64,000 bases of DNA from Corallium rubrum (lineage: Eukaryota > Cnidaria > Anthozoa > Scleralcyonacea > Coralliidae), in assembly GCA_964035015.1 (NCBI GenBank), contig OZ035998.1:40077031-40141030 (forward strand). The letters are read 5' to 3'. Below the pieces are notes generated by a model. The model ran no database searches and was not told the DNA's origin. It saw only the letters and a program-made list of their open reading frames with translations. How positions within the stretch are numbered: the first letter of the stretch is position 1; every line of letters begins with the position of its first letter. Below, one piece after another: positions 1 to 11,700 of the stretch. The position numbers and the translations under genes are program-made.

Positions 1-1032
1 TTGAGAATTAAACCTGACAAAATGAAAGATTCTTTCCAAAGAGACAAGGAATATACGTATTTGGCTTAGTAACATGTTTGGATCCTTGATTTGAGCTTCC
101 ACGGGACTAAAACGGGAGAACGTATTACGACAGATTCATTGATCGTAGCCGCGGTTCGTGATCATTGAGAGTTGTCTTTTTCAGATTTCACAGTTTCAGT
201 GTTTGTATGTTAAAAAATAAATATTTATGCTATACCGTCATATTAGACATTGGGTTTGACTACAAGAAATATTATTGGAGAAATATATTATTAGTCGTGA
301 CTGTTTGAATAATGCATCATTGAATGCAAACTTGAAAATAATTACTGAGCACATTAACTATTAACTGATCAACATGTTGCTAAATATCCCATAGATATCT
401 CCTTATATAAAAATATATATATTGTCTTATGAGTGTTGATACTGTGTTTGTAACTTTTATTTGTGTAAGTTAATATTCCTGGTTGTATTGCCAGACATGT
501 TGAGGTTGTCAGACCATGAGTACTGTACTACAAAATTATTTGTTTAATTAAACTTTGAATCAAACACTCCTATCCACATTCTACAATGCAACTGGCAGCT
601 ATAAATTAGTCTAAAGTATTGTATCCAAATGTGGTAAGCATCAGTTGCTGGTTTACACCAGTTTTCAATTTAAGACTAGTATATACTACAGATATTCCCA
701 TTACTTTCCTCAATTAAACAAATACACTTGTTTGTGTTCTGACAACAATAAACTAACCTTATTTATACTGGATAACTCTATCAGTTTATACCGTATATCC
801 AGTGGTGTAACTCCTATGTATTCTACCTTGTAAAAGCCGAGGCACCATAACTCAGGGGGGGGGGGCACCCTGAGATTTGATTTGAAGGAAACACTAGAAA
901 CCTTAAATATTCATCTCTAAAAAGTCTGTAAAGGCTAAAATGCCCAGGTTGCCAGACCCCCAGGGTTTTTTCACCCTCTAAGCTCCCTTGAAATCAGCCT
1001 TCTTGATTTCTGTATAATAAAGCATGTGCTCA
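1..1032. other. AT-rich non-coding stretch
   Basis: No convincing gene in either strand; open frames are short and lack splice signals or recognisable domains. An 11-G homopolymer lies at 855-865. Nothing else structured was seen. Confidence 0.5.
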
Positions 1033-1557
1033 CAGGGCCCAAAATAATGGCTGGTCACCGGTCAATGACTGCCCAAATTTTTAATGTGACCAGTCAAACT
1101 TGTATAATGCCAGTCATTTTAATTGGTCATATTACTTGCAATTAATTTTATTACTTCCATTTGAAGGAACTAAAAATGATTGTAGACCAGTTTCATAATG
1201 TCTGATATATATTGAAGTGAACTATGCATGCATTTCCTTTTTATGACAAATGTTCATATCAGTACTAGCTTATATATATAGTGTAGAATATACTTTACAT
1301 ATTTTTTTGTGTTGTGTTGTGTTGTGTTGTGTTGTGTTGTGTTGTGTTGTGTTGTGTTATGGTTTGTTTTGTTTTTTGTTGTTTTTTGTTGGGTTTTTTG
1401 TTGGGTTTTTTGTTGGGTTGTTGTGGGTTGTTGTTTTTTTTTGGGGGGGGGGGGGCATTGTGAAATTTGACTGGTCAAAAATCACCTTTGCCCGGTCACA
1501 ATTGGAACTGACCAGTCACCATGACTGGTGTAACATGAAACATTATTTTGAGCCCTG
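1033..1557. mobile_element. hAT-like non-autonomous element
   Basis: The left end reads CAGGGCCCAAAATAATG and the right end, reverse complemented, reads CAGGGCTCAAAATAATG, a 17-bp inverted repeat with one mismatch. CAGGG starts are typical of hAT transposons. The 8-bp flanks (TGTGCTCA, TGTTCATA) agree at only 5 of 8 positions, so a target duplication is weak and the copy is probably old. The interior repeats motifs of the type GACCAGTCA / TGACTGGTC near both ends and has been expanded by a GTTGT microsatellite and a run of G. It encodes no transposase. Family assignment is inferred from the termini only. Confidence 0.6.
1309..1358. repeat. (GTTGT)n pentanucleotide microsatellite
   Basis: About ten uninterrupted GTTGT units, followed to about 1440 by a looser TTTTTTGTTGGG minisatellite and then a G tract. 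It explains the repetitive open frames on both strands here, which are not genes. Confidence 0.95.
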
Positions 1558-1810
1558 TGTTCATAATTTATGCTTCTGGACACAGGTGCTTTTTAAGAAA
1601 CCCATTAAAAATTGGCCTCTAAATGACTACCAAAAGGCTCATATTGCCAGGGCTTCATTGGGGCTCCACCCCCTGGGACCCAACAGCAGTACTGCCCCTG
1701 GACCTCTCAAGGGGACCTAGCTCCCCCTGCCTTGGGGGCACCCACTCCAGTTTGGACCATGGGCACCCTCGCACAAGCTTACACCACTGTATATATCTGA
1801 ACTGTTGTTG

Positions 1811-1935
1811 TCCAGTGTTACTACAGGAGGAAGTGGCAAAAGTGATTTTTTTAATCAAATAACTCCATTGTCCAGGAATCGAATGCAGGTTGCAGACTTA
1901 ACTGCTGTACGTACCACCAAGAGTCCAACACCCCC
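1811..1935 (-). mobile_element. tRNA-derived SINE, copy A
   Basis: Read on the - strand, the segment starts with a tRNA-like head (GGTGGTACGTACAGCAG... then a B-box-like CATTCGATTCC) and ends in a body that finishes CTCCTGTAGTAACACTGGA. The same head, body and end are found in the longer copy at 14421-14621, which shows that this is a dispersed element and not a tRNA gene. This copy is shorter and lacks about 75 bp of the body. No target duplication was identified. The tRNA-derived origin is inferred from the A-box and B-box-like positions. Confidence 0.6.
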
Positions 1936-3746
1936 AGAAAATCATACTAATATGTAATAATGGTATAAAACTAAAAGCATTTATATATATAGCATATGAA
2001 ATGGTTATGCACTAGTCAGAGGAAACCCATCCACCCTCACCCATGACATAGGTTTAGGTTAGTTCTGAATAGCTTGCATAAATTGACAAATGCCATCCCA
2101 TGTGGGACAATATTTTGTACAAAATGACAGAAAATGCCCCACACCCTAAGGAAAAATACGAGTTAATTATATAGATAAAACAACACCCTTTGATCTGGGA
2201 AAATATATATTTTGAATAACCCCTTGATAATGTAGCTTACATGAGTGGAATATTGTGAAAACAAGGTTGTCACTCTAAATATTGTCATGTCTTTCTGCAT
2301 GACACTTTTTAGACAAGTAGTTTAAACTTGCAGTTATCTTACAGGGGGAGGAGGGGTTTGCAGCCTATAAATTATCAAAATTTACTGGAAAACGTGTTAT
2401 AGTCCTTGTTCAATCTTCTCAATCCTTTGGCAGAAGACAATTATATACTTTAGAAGCAAATTATGTACATGTATAGTTAGGACAATATCAAATTTATATT
2501 GTATATGCATATGAAGAAATATCATAATTTATATCAAGTCTGCTCATAGACAAAATCACAACAAGGATACTTTCTTAGTTTGTCATACACACATACATAG
2601 TATAAGGATTGTTTACCATGATACTCAAGCCAATAAAAAAAAGACAATAAAAAAGACCATACTAGTTATACCACATATTAAGTGCATTCTTGTTGTGCAT
2701 AGTAAAGTTCAGCAACTGGTATTTTTACTTTCTTTCAAACTTTGACACAGCCTGGTTTTATAAGCATCAAATGTTACTGAATCAATTATTTTGACGACAC
2801 ACAACATGTAGTGATGTAACAATTAATAATAAAATGTTACAAATCAACAAATTATAAGTGCAGGGCAAAGAAAAAACAAATTTTATTATTGGAGACATAC
2901 ATACATAAAATACATTTTAAAATATCCACCTTTTGTCACGAATTACGTTGTAGTTGCCTACGAATAAAAATCCGAAAAATAATATGATATTCTCATGTTC
3001 ATATAAATCTTGATACAAAATTAAAACTGTTTCAATAATACAGCTGTCATAAATATTTTGATACTCTTTAGACAGTCATACCAAAACACGGGGTGTTATT
3101 TTTGAATTTGTTCGCTATACCAAACAGCAACGATTACTTTCTAACGTAATTTCCACTGCTATTTTGTTGAAATTAAACACGGAGCGAGCGCATGAAAGGG
3201 AGCCCCCCCCCCCGGCTACGCACTGACAGTTTGAAATGTCAACAGTCAAGTCAACAACGAGTCAGTGAGCTGGTGAAGTTTTGAGAATTATCTTTTATTT
3301 ATAACCTTTTTACCTTTCAATTACCATGTAAATTGTAAAGAGAAGCATAAGAGTCTTAGATAAAAACAATTCTGAAGTGATTAGATTTATTTGGTCAATG
3401 AATTTGTAAAATATATAAGCTTATATTATGACCTTGCTTTCAAACGATGTTTGAAGGTCACGTTGAGCTGCTTTGTCTTTCGCCGTTTTTTAAAATAGAG
3501 TTCCACATAAAAGACAGTACTTTGATATTTAACTAAAACAGACCATTTAAACGAAGACAATAAATAGTTTACTGTATGAACTTTGCAAGTCAATATATCA
3601 CAAATTGAGAACTTTTTAGTAGTCATTTGTCTGGCTTTCCAGACAACATGTACTGTCGGTCGTGCAAAAACAAAGTTGTCATCGTTGAAAAGTGAGATGA
3701 TGTTCAGACATCTACATGGAGATATTCATTATCAACATTCTTGGTG
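1936..3746. other. Long AT-rich stretch without a recognised gene
   Basis: No coding frame with recognisable domains. A 13-C run near 3205 is followed by CGGCTACGC. Apart from this and short A/T tracts no organised structure was seen. Confidence 0.5.
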
Positions 3747-3838
3747 TATATAAAAGGGTCTTATAATTACAAGGACGGAAGATATGAATGAATAAGCAAA
3801 GAATACAGACATCATCTGCATTCAACAAGAAGAATGGT
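3747..3838 (+). promoter_or_regulatory. Candidate TATA promoter and first exon
   Basis: TATAAAAG at 3749-3756 is a canonical TATA box. About 30 bp downstream lies a purine-rich leader that reaches ATG at 3834-3836, and the ATG is followed at once by GTGAGA, a good splice donor. This is the arrangement of a first exon that ends just after the start codon. No downstream exon could be joined to it with certainty; the spliced small gene at 4712-5434 is the nearest candidate partner but the simplest join is out of frame. No transcript evidence is available. Confidence 0.3.
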
Positions 3839-4143
3839 GAGACGCTTGATCTTTTTCGTACGGTTTTTCCTCACCTTAGTTTTGTTTCGACGTATTGGAA
3901 GCGTAATTTTTCCGTCTTTCTACTCAAAATGATGTGTTACACTTGAAAAAGACAAATTCGACGTTTGGGAAGTGGCAAGTTTAATTTAAAAAGAATAAAC
4001 AAGTCTCACAAGTCACAAAAGCTCCACTCTTCAGTCTTAGCAGGGTCTTGGCCAAAGTTCCTCTGTAAGGCCGGAAGTAATTTTGGCTGTGTGGACCAAT
4101 CAGATGCGTTTGGGCAGGATTGGCTGAGTACACGCGTAAAAAT

Positions 4144-4500
4144 CTCACAAGTTGTTACAGCATTGTTGCCTGAACAATGCTGTAACAACTTGTTATCATA
4201 TGTGAACAACACTGATAAATGAACAACATTGTTCATCATTGTTTCAACAAGTTGTTACAGCTTGATGAAACAACAACCGTTGTTCACGCATGTTGCAACA
4301 ACCGAAGAACGTGTTGATATATCAACCATGTTCACCATTGTTGTAACAATGTTGTTCATCATTGTTATTTCATCATGTCGTAACAACATGTTCCATCATG
4401 CATGAACAACGTTGTCGAATCAACAAGTTGTTTTTTCGTTGTTCCAACAGGCGTGAACAAGTTGTTCCTTCAACAACTTGTTACAGCATTGTCACTGTTC
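4144..4500. repeat. Left array of palindromic TTGTTC/GAACAA repeats
   Basis: Many copies of GTTGTT, GTAACAAC, GTTGTTCA and TGAACAAC in both orientations. The best unit is a perfect 19-bp stem (4149-4167 and 4173-4191) around the 5-nt loop GCCTG. Neighbouring units are variants of the same palindrome, giving a region that can fold on itself many times. Confidence 0.85.
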
Positions 4501-4711
4501 GTGAACAAACACGCGAGGAGACTATGGACCACGGTCACGTGAAGATCACGCGTAATCTCACGTGAGCGTAGTTCATTTGAACTTTGCTCCTTGACGGAAC
4601 AACAGCGGGCATCGTTGAAACGATGTGTTGAAACGGGTTTTCCCACTGGTTTTTCCCTCGTTTTATTTTCCCTTTTCTGCACTGCCAATGGACTGAGGAA
4701 TAGTCTTCTGT

Positions 4712-5434
4712 ATGAACAAATCACTTGGTAAAACTTTGTCAAGATTAGACTGGCATACACTAAGTTTATCCATCTCAAAGAGGTAAGAATATAAATACAT
4801 TATTAAATAACTTCAATGTTATTTTAGCTCGTTGGCATTGCTATAAATGCTATCATTAATTAATACATGTCCCTTCTCTCATTTTGTTTCCAGCTTAAAA
4901 CCCAAGAGAAAGCAAAGAATTTTAGGTAAGTTTATTTGTTCGCACTGTTCAATACTGTCAGTAGAAACAGTAAATTTTTATACGATACACAACTGCAAAT
5001 TTAACTGTCAAAACGAGAAAAGACACTTTATACTTTGGAATATTAATGTTCTTCTGTCAAATATAGTTTATCGTTCCTCGTTTTTTTTTTTAGAAAGTAC
5101 ATGTGAACTGGAGTATATTGGCTTATTTACAAAAAGGTAAGATATGTTAAAAAGCCTTAAAAATGTTTACTAAAAATATGTTTACGTTTTGTTTTCTTCC
5201 ATCCGCGAAATTAGTCGGAATGCTGATCTCTTGGCTTTGTTGAGGGCAAAGGTGAAAGAATTTTTGTTTACACTATTTCAAAGCAGAAAGTTATTAACCT
5301 AAACCTTTGTTTTTCTTCTTAAATTTTTTATGTATAAACTATAGTTGTGGGAGTTAAATAATATCAATGAAAATGGAAATGGAGAAGAACTGAAAGCGCT
5401 GCCAGAGAACCAGGGAAAACTGGAGGATACGTGA
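4712..5434 (+). CDS. Spliced small gene, about 90 residues, unknown function
   Basis: Five exons keep one open frame across four short introns: 4712-4782, 4894-4925, 5094-5136, 5215-5251 and 5345-5434 (stop TGA 5432-5434). Every junction has GT...AG borders (donors AG|GTAAGA, AG|GTAAGT, AG|GTAAGA, AG|GTGAAA; acceptors CCAG, TTAG, TTAG, ATAG) and three codons are split correctly. The introns are 111, 168, 78 and 93 nt. The product is basic in its centre (KPKRKQRIL) and acidic at the C-terminus (GEELKALPENQGKLEDT), with one Cys and no signal peptide or membrane segment. I do not recognise the family. The start codon is the first ATG after an in-frame TGA; an upstream exon is possible. It lies between the two palindromic arrays of the surrounding element, so it may be that element's own or captured gene. 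Confidence 0.45.
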
Positions 5435-5459
5435 GACTTTGTATTCAAATTATAACTTC

Positions 5460-5465
5460 AATAAA
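5460..5465 (+). terminator. Poly(A) signal AATAAA
   Basis: AATAAA 26 nt downstream of the stop codon of the spliced small gene, at a distance expected for a short 3' UTR. It supports the + strand orientation of that gene. Confidence 0.5.
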
Positions 5466-5616
5466 CGTTTTTAAAAATTTATGGATGTGTTTGCGTGGTA
5501 TCTTCGTCTTCAATAATAGTGATATTAATATTTTTTGTGATTTTATAAGAAAATTAATAAGCCAGACAACCGGGGGGTGCACAAAAAAACGAGAATTTAA
5601 CGGATAGATATCATAT

Positions 5617-5866
5617 TGTAACATGTTGTTTTAACAACTTGTTCACAAATGTTAATTTATCATGCTGGAACAATGCTGTTGTATCATGCATGTAACATCA
5701 TGTTGGAACAACTTGTTCACGTCTGTTGGTTCATCAGGCGTGAACAAGCATGTTGGAACATATGGTGAACAACTTGTTGACAACATGTTCACGGCGAGCA
5801 GCACAACATTGTTCACGGCTGTCGAGAACAACTTGTTCACGTCTGTCAACAACCGTGAACAAGTTG
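5617..5866. repeat. Right array of palindromic TTGTTC/GAACAA repeats
   Basis: Repeated motifs such as GGAACAACTTGTTCACG, GGTGAACAACTTGTTGAC and CGTGAACAAG occur on both strands, matching the left array in motif and lying inside the right inverted terminus. Spacing is irregular, unlike a simple satellite. Confidence 0.85.
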
Positions 5867-5893
5867 TGCGTTTTTACGCGTGTACCTCAGCCA

Positions 5894-6850
5894 GTACTTA
5901 TGCAGTCGCTCCGTGTTTAAACTCCAGAATCAGCCTCGACATGTCACTAAATTTTGCAAAAGTTCTGATGGTCGTGCGATAGGTTTTCGTGGGTCTGGGT
6001 CCAAAATAATCAACTGCGCACGCCCCAAAACCCACGATTCGTGGGGTTTCAAACGGATTGTCCCAGAGCCATTTGATTTGCCCGCGCGGCCGGGCATATT
6101 TGGCTATGGGGACGAGATTGCGACTTGCACGGTAATATGGTCGAGTTCAAACCCTGGAAGCGACGTGCAATTTCCTTTATCTCAATATTTTTCACGAAAT
6201 ATCATCCTTAAATTTTTCTTTGTTCCTCGTTACCTTTTCCTTCAAAAAATAGATTTATTAAAACTGCAGTTTTTTTATTTCAAATATTCTACTAGAATTA
6301 AAACTATCTTTTAATCAACAGGAGTGACTATTTCCAGTCCCCCAATAAAAAAGAGCGCAAGGGGAATATCAGGAGGTATTTACAAAAATTCGTGCAAAAG
6401 GGGGCGAGGGGTTATTGCGTTCATGTATTTCTAGTATTTAAATAATTTATAATTATTGCAAATAACCGAACACAAAGGACCATGCATGACTAGAAACTGC
6501 CAGTGGGATGTACAGTGCACACATTTTGTCAATAAAACTGATGATGAACAATATTTACGCCTGCTCGTAGCAAGACAAGTTTCGGGCGAAGATTACGTCA
6601 ATAGAGTGACGATCTTGATATATTTCTGATTTCAGACGCTGCAGAGTCGTTTGCCTTCGACGAGTGGAAAGTTAAAGATTAAAGTGAAAGACTTCTTTCA
6701 GGAGTTATAGCATTTCTCTTCAAGGCGTAACGCACCTGATAAACTACGATGTATAATTTATTGTCAGTTGAACGCGAGAATGTTTTGCTGCACTCTTCTA
6801 TTTATAACATGCTGTGGGCCGTTGGCCAATCACATTCAAGTGGTTCCACG
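5894..6850. other. Non-coding stretch with no recognised gene
   Basis: Open frames here match nothing I know. A tRNA T-loop-like GAGTTCAAACC occurs near 6150 but no tRNA cloverleaf can be built around it. Confidence 0.45.
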
Positions 6851-7292
6851 CAGTGTTACCTTGGGATTTTATCCCAAGATCTTGGGATTTTTTGAAGGAG
6901 TTGGGATTTTTTTGGGATTTTTTTCTCAGGGATTCAACCTTGGGATTTTTTTGGGATTTTTCCAGAGCAAACAGTTTCGGTTTTAAAAGCTGATTTCAAT
7001 GTTAATTATTATTTTTTTAATTTACTTGATCGTTAGATCATATCATGGCCACTATCCAAATGAAGTATCACTGATACATTGGGCTCAGATTGCTATAAAC
7101 GGAAAATAATTTGGTACTCACAAAAATATAATCTTTCGTGGAAACGTAAAAAAATGATATCCTATAATGAGAACCGATTGTTTATAGGAGCACTGTGAAC
7201 CTTGGGGTTTTTTGGTAAAAAATAGGGAATCTTGGGATATTTTCAGACCTTTATTGGGATTTTTACGAAACTTGACTTGGCAACACTGGTCA
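6851..7292. mobile_element. hAT-like MITE with 8-bp target duplication
   Basis: The ends are CAGTGTTACC (left) and the reverse complement of GGCAACACTGGTCA (right), sharing the core CAGTGTTRCC. The 8 bases GTTCCACG occur directly before the left end (6843-6850) and again at 7293-7300 directly after the right end, as expected for a hAT target duplication. The right end carries four extra bases (GTCA) outside CAGTG. The interior is dominated by TTGGGATTTTT-type repeats on one side and encodes no protein. Confidence 0.7.
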
Positions 7293-7804
7293 GTTCCACG
7301 GTCAATTCAGATTTTAAATGAGATATCATCAACAGTTTTTCTTTCCCAACGGCGGCTCGCTGCCAATTTACTTTGAGAAGCAGCTAAATTTTATCACAAA
7401 ACTAGCCATGTGTTACGCTAAACTCGTGATTGTAGTATCCAGGTAAAGAGCGTTTTCCACTAACAATTTTGTCGCTAATATTTTATTTATCATGCACTTG
7501 TGTGAACTGTTGAATACAGAATACCGAAGATTTCACACGTATTCTAATGCGATTCCAAACGTAAAGTAATCTAATTCCCCTGCATGAATATATATCATGG
7601 CCAGCTTGCATGCATCTTCAGGAATCCAGACTTCGGTTGTAATAAATCAAATTGGTGTATTATAAACTCTATTACCAGGCCTTCAGAATTCAATAATAAC
7701 AGTTTGTGTGCTCTTTGTGGAGTGATATTTTCTTCCCAGGAAAGCCAGAGGGTGACCGATTGCCAACAAACGTCAAAGTTTTGTGATAAAATTCGATATC
7801 GAAG
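7293..7804. other. Non-coding stretch
   Basis: No recognisable gene. It separates the hAT-like MITE from the foldback element that follows. Confidence 0.4.
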
Positions 7805-8044
7805 TTTACAGTTGATTTCACATTACTTTACCGCCGTGTGTTGCGAAAGTTCGTTGGGAAGTTGAGATATTCGTTCAGACTTCAGAAGTTCAGAATTGCG
7901 TTGCCAAGGTTGAAAATCATCCAATCAAATTGCGAGCTTTGCAATTGGATCAAAACTCATTCTGATTGGATAATTTATTAATTTTTCAAACGTAATTCCG
8001 AACTTCCGAACACGGCGGTAAAGTAATGTGAAATCAACTGTAAA
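7805..8044. mobile_element. Foldback MITE, about 240 bp
   Basis: Perfect 35-bp outer inverted repeats (7805-7839 and 8010-8044, beginning TTTACAGTTGATTTCACA) continue inwards as imperfect complementary arms (TTCAGAAGTTCAGAATT versus TTCGGAAGTTCGGAATT, then ATCCAATCA in both). The whole element can form one hairpin. It has no coding capacity, and no clear target duplication was found. Confidence 0.8.
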
Positions 8045-8425
8045 TCGTACTTACCGTAGTATATAATTATTTACGTTACGTCATTTACGAGTGAAATTTA
8101 TGCCCCAGATTTTGGGGGGCTCGCATATGATTGGTCAACATAAACAATGATGAAGTCGATGCGCCGCACCGGGACCCCCAACGGCTGGAATCCACTTCTG
8201 GAATCATATCTGAGCCTTGCATGCAGGAGAACTTCCGGTTTGACTGTAATCCTATTACTTTTGAGTAAGAAGTTAGGCAACTTTTCCAACATTTAATTTG
8301 TTCATAATTACGCACTCATACTGAACTGACGGTTGCATAAACAAACATCCATCAACAGTAAAATAAATATTTTATAGGGCCGGCTTGCTTTGAGTTCAGT
8401 TGGGACCTTTATATGCATTATTTTT

Positions 8426-8530
8426 ATAAAGGTGTAGTAATAATGTGTAGTTAATGGGAGCCACATTGGAGTTTTAGTCGCGTATTGTTGTAATTAACGA
8501 AGGAGAATTTGAATGAAGGGCGCAATTGTA
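8426..8530. repeat. Dispersed repeat shared with 13608-13735
   Basis: Both places contain TTATA...GGTGTAGT, a CCACAT...ACATTGGAGTTTTAGTC core, GAACGA(A/G)GGAGA and GAATTTGAAT(G/A)AA in the same order. The two copies are diverged and differ by several short indels. No family known to me. Confidence 0.55.
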
Positions 8531-8751
8531 ACGTATAGTATTGATGAACAGGCCTGAGGGAACAAAATTTCAGATTTTCGGCTGGCCCCCTCTGGCTGGC
8601 CCGGTGGCAGAGAACGCAAAGGATTCTGGTTGAGAATCAATCGAATAAGATAGAAACACAATTTAAGCAAACGTTGTGAGGCACTGAGGCTGACTCGTAC
8701 CCGGATGCTCTGCGTCTGATGGGAATCAGGAATGTGCACGCGCGGGATAGA

Positions 8752-11700
8752 TATGAATGAATGAATGAATGATTTATTAAAAACTAACACTTTGTAAATT
8801 CATGAGAATTTAAAAAACGTGATATTACAGTGAGTGGGAAGTTAAGCAGGGTAAGGATAAATTAAATCAAATCACTATTATGTACAAGTTATAAAATATA
8901 ATACAAAATAAAAGCTAAGGTAAATCCCACTTGCTAACGCATTTAGGGATAAAACTGTTTTTGTAACGTTCAGTTCTACATTTATGTAGTGGGTAAGTGC
9001 GTGGGTTTCTCAGACGGTACTTGTGGGATGAAGTATTAGGAAGGAGTTTTCTCAACTTGTTATTTGGGTGTTGATGAATGTTCGTATAAAGTGACAAACA
9101 CTGATTTTCTCTTCGCTGTAACAATGTAGGAAGGCTAGCGTTCTCCAGTGAGGTAGCATATGAGAACTGGGGAAAAGCGATCTTTAGTGCACGTTTTTGT
9201 ATGTGTTCAATTTGGTCAGAGAGAGATTGTGGAAGAGAGAAGTGCCATACGGATGAAGCATATTCCAAGACTGGGCGAATGAATGCACAAAACACAGTTA
9301 TCAAATCTTTGGCTGGAACACCAGACCGTTTGAGAACTCTCAGAGCGTAAAGACGTTTGCTTGCTTTGGTACATATGTAATTCACATGGGCGTTCCAGGT
9401 AAGGTTTGATGAAATAACCACTCCCAAGAGTTTAAAATCTTGTACAATCTCAATATTGCAGTTGGAGGAAGAAAGGGTGTCGAATGCCAGCGGGTCTTTA
9501 AGGAATGATATCCGCATTTCTTTAGTTTTAGAAACATTCAGGCGCATATTGTTGAGGTCAGTCCAGTCATTAATAGAATTAATGTTAGTTTGGAGTGTTG
9601 AATTAGGAGAAGATCTTGAAACGATTTCATAAACAGTGCAATCGTCAACATATTTATATAATGGAAGGTTAATTTGCAAGTCGTTTATCATCACAAGAAA
9701 GAAGAGGGGACCAAGTTTTGTACCTTGTGGGACGCCAGCATTGATTGATCGCCAAGATGATTCATTCTGGCCAAGTTTAACACGTAAATATCGGCCATGT
9801 AGAAAGTCAGCACACCAATTCAACAGAATAGGAGGAGTGTTAAGTATTTGTAATTTATGGAGTAAAATATTATGGTCAATACGATCGAAGGCTTTGGAAA
9901 AATCAATCATACAGCATCTGATAGTTGAGCCAGGGTTTTCCAGTGCTGCCAACCAGTGGTGGATCAGATGGATAAGAGCGTGTGTAGTAGAGCAATTCTT
10001 GATATTTCCAAACTGAAGAGGGTCGATTGATGATTTAATGTGTTCAAAAAGCCATCGAAAGACAAAACTCTCTAGTAGCTTGCTGAGCACAGGTGTGAGA
10101 GAGATAGGTCTGAGATCACTATCAACAGATTTAGGGTTTGATATCTTCGGTAGAGGGAGAACATCAGCAGATTTCCAGAGTGTTGGGACGCGGCTTTGTG
10201 CAATGCTAGCATTAAAGATGGAGCATATAGGACCAGCGAGCACTGGTGCAGATGACTTCAATACCCAGTTAGGAATGTCATCAGGACCAGTGGCTTTCTG
10301 AAGACTAATCTTTTTCAGTTCAATTTCAACTTGTTGGGGTGATATTATATATTCGTCAGGAACAGAAGTGATGGGAAGCTTGCTGAATTGAAGTGGAGGT
10401 AAGCTGTTTGAGACATTGCAAAAGGATTCTGCAATCAGTTCAGTAAGTTCGGGACCTCTTATGAATTGACCATCGTGGAAGATGCTTGAGAGAGGTTCTG
10501 GTTTAGATAGGCCAGAGATAGACTTTATGTTGTTCCACCATTTTTTCGGGTTTGTTTCTTGGGTATTAAGAATTTTTTTTTCATAAAAGGACTTACGGGC
10601 AGACTTACATAATTTTCTGACTTTATTACGATAGAAGTTGTACTTGAGAGTGTTACAAGTTGACCAAGCTTTTTGCCTTTTAGAGATAAAATTCTTGATA
10701 TCTGCAGTAATCCAGGGTTTATCTTTAGGATGGCTTTTTATTGAGCGCACAGGAAGATGAGTATCAATAACAGAGGATGTCATGTTTGAAAAAAGGGCGA
10801 ATTGATTCTCTAGTAGAGTAGTGTGGTAAAGAGGAGTCCAATTGATTTTGGATAAAGCGGCAATTAGAGCTCGTCTATTTGCAGGTCGACAGTCTCTCTT
10901 GGTAGTGTAGACAGAAGTGTAAGGAGTAGGAAGAGGTGTTGCCGGGCTAAGGAGAACACTTAAGTGATCAGACTGTCCAATACCTGGAAGAATCATGGCA
11001 TCAATATAGTGGTTTGAAAGTGTAGTGTAGATTTTATCCAGGATATTGTTACCACGAGTAGGTTTTTTCACGACTTGTTTAAGGTTGAAGGATGAGGTTA
11101 GGGATCCAGGGTTAAACTTGTTAAAGTCTCCCAAAATGACAATTCCTGCATTAGGAAATTTAGCAAGAGCACTGTCCAAGGATTGGAATAGATGTTTCCT
11201 CAATTCAAGATCATTGCTATGTGGAGGATGGTAGACAGTTGCTATTACAATTGAGTTGATTCCTCTTGGGAGCCTTTTAGGTTTTAATAAGAACCATTGT
11301 GTTTCAAATAGAGGATCAGATAGATATTTTAATTCCAGGAAGTCCAATGTATCTCTAATATAGGTACAAAGTCCACCACCACGTTGATCATCAGGTCGGT
11401 CTTTACGAATAGAAAGAAAACCTGGAATTTTAATGAGTTCGTTTGTGATATTTGATGACAGCCATGACTCTGTGATAATTGCAACATCGCATTTATTGTT
11501 GACAATGGTTGCACTAATCTCATCTAGCTTATTAACCATTGAACGAGTGTTGCTTAAGAAAAATGTAGGAAAGTTATATGATTGACAAGTGGTTGAAATC
11601 TTGATTAATGTCCGGGTAGTTGAACGTTGATCAGTATAGTTCCTGTGAAGTTGAGATCCTGAGTTGAGTGTATCGAGATCTTGAATATTTAATGAGTCAG

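Larger units (their letters stand above)
4121..5893. mobile_element. TIR element with palindromic-repeat arrays and internal gene
   Basis: The left end reads TGGCTGAGTACACGCGTAAA; the reverse complement of the right end is the same apart from one inserted G (TGGCTGAGGTACACGCGTAA), and both then run into an AAGTTGTT-type array. The inverted ends are 1.77 kb apart. Just inside each end lies an array of degenerate self-complementary TTGTTC/GAACAA repeats (about 4144-4500 and 5617-5866). Between the arrays sits a spliced reading frame with its own poly(A) signal. No transposase was recognised and no target duplication is obvious, so the superfamily is unknown. The mobile nature is inferred from the matching ends. 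Confidence 0.6.

Noticed and set aside
4470..4778. 102-codon open frame on the - strand
   Set aside because: Antisense to the first exon and palindromic array of the spliced small gene; no domain.
6060..6180. Possible tRNA gene (T-loop-like GAGTTCAAACC near 6150)
   Set aside because: No matching acceptor, D or anticodon stems could be found at the right spacing.
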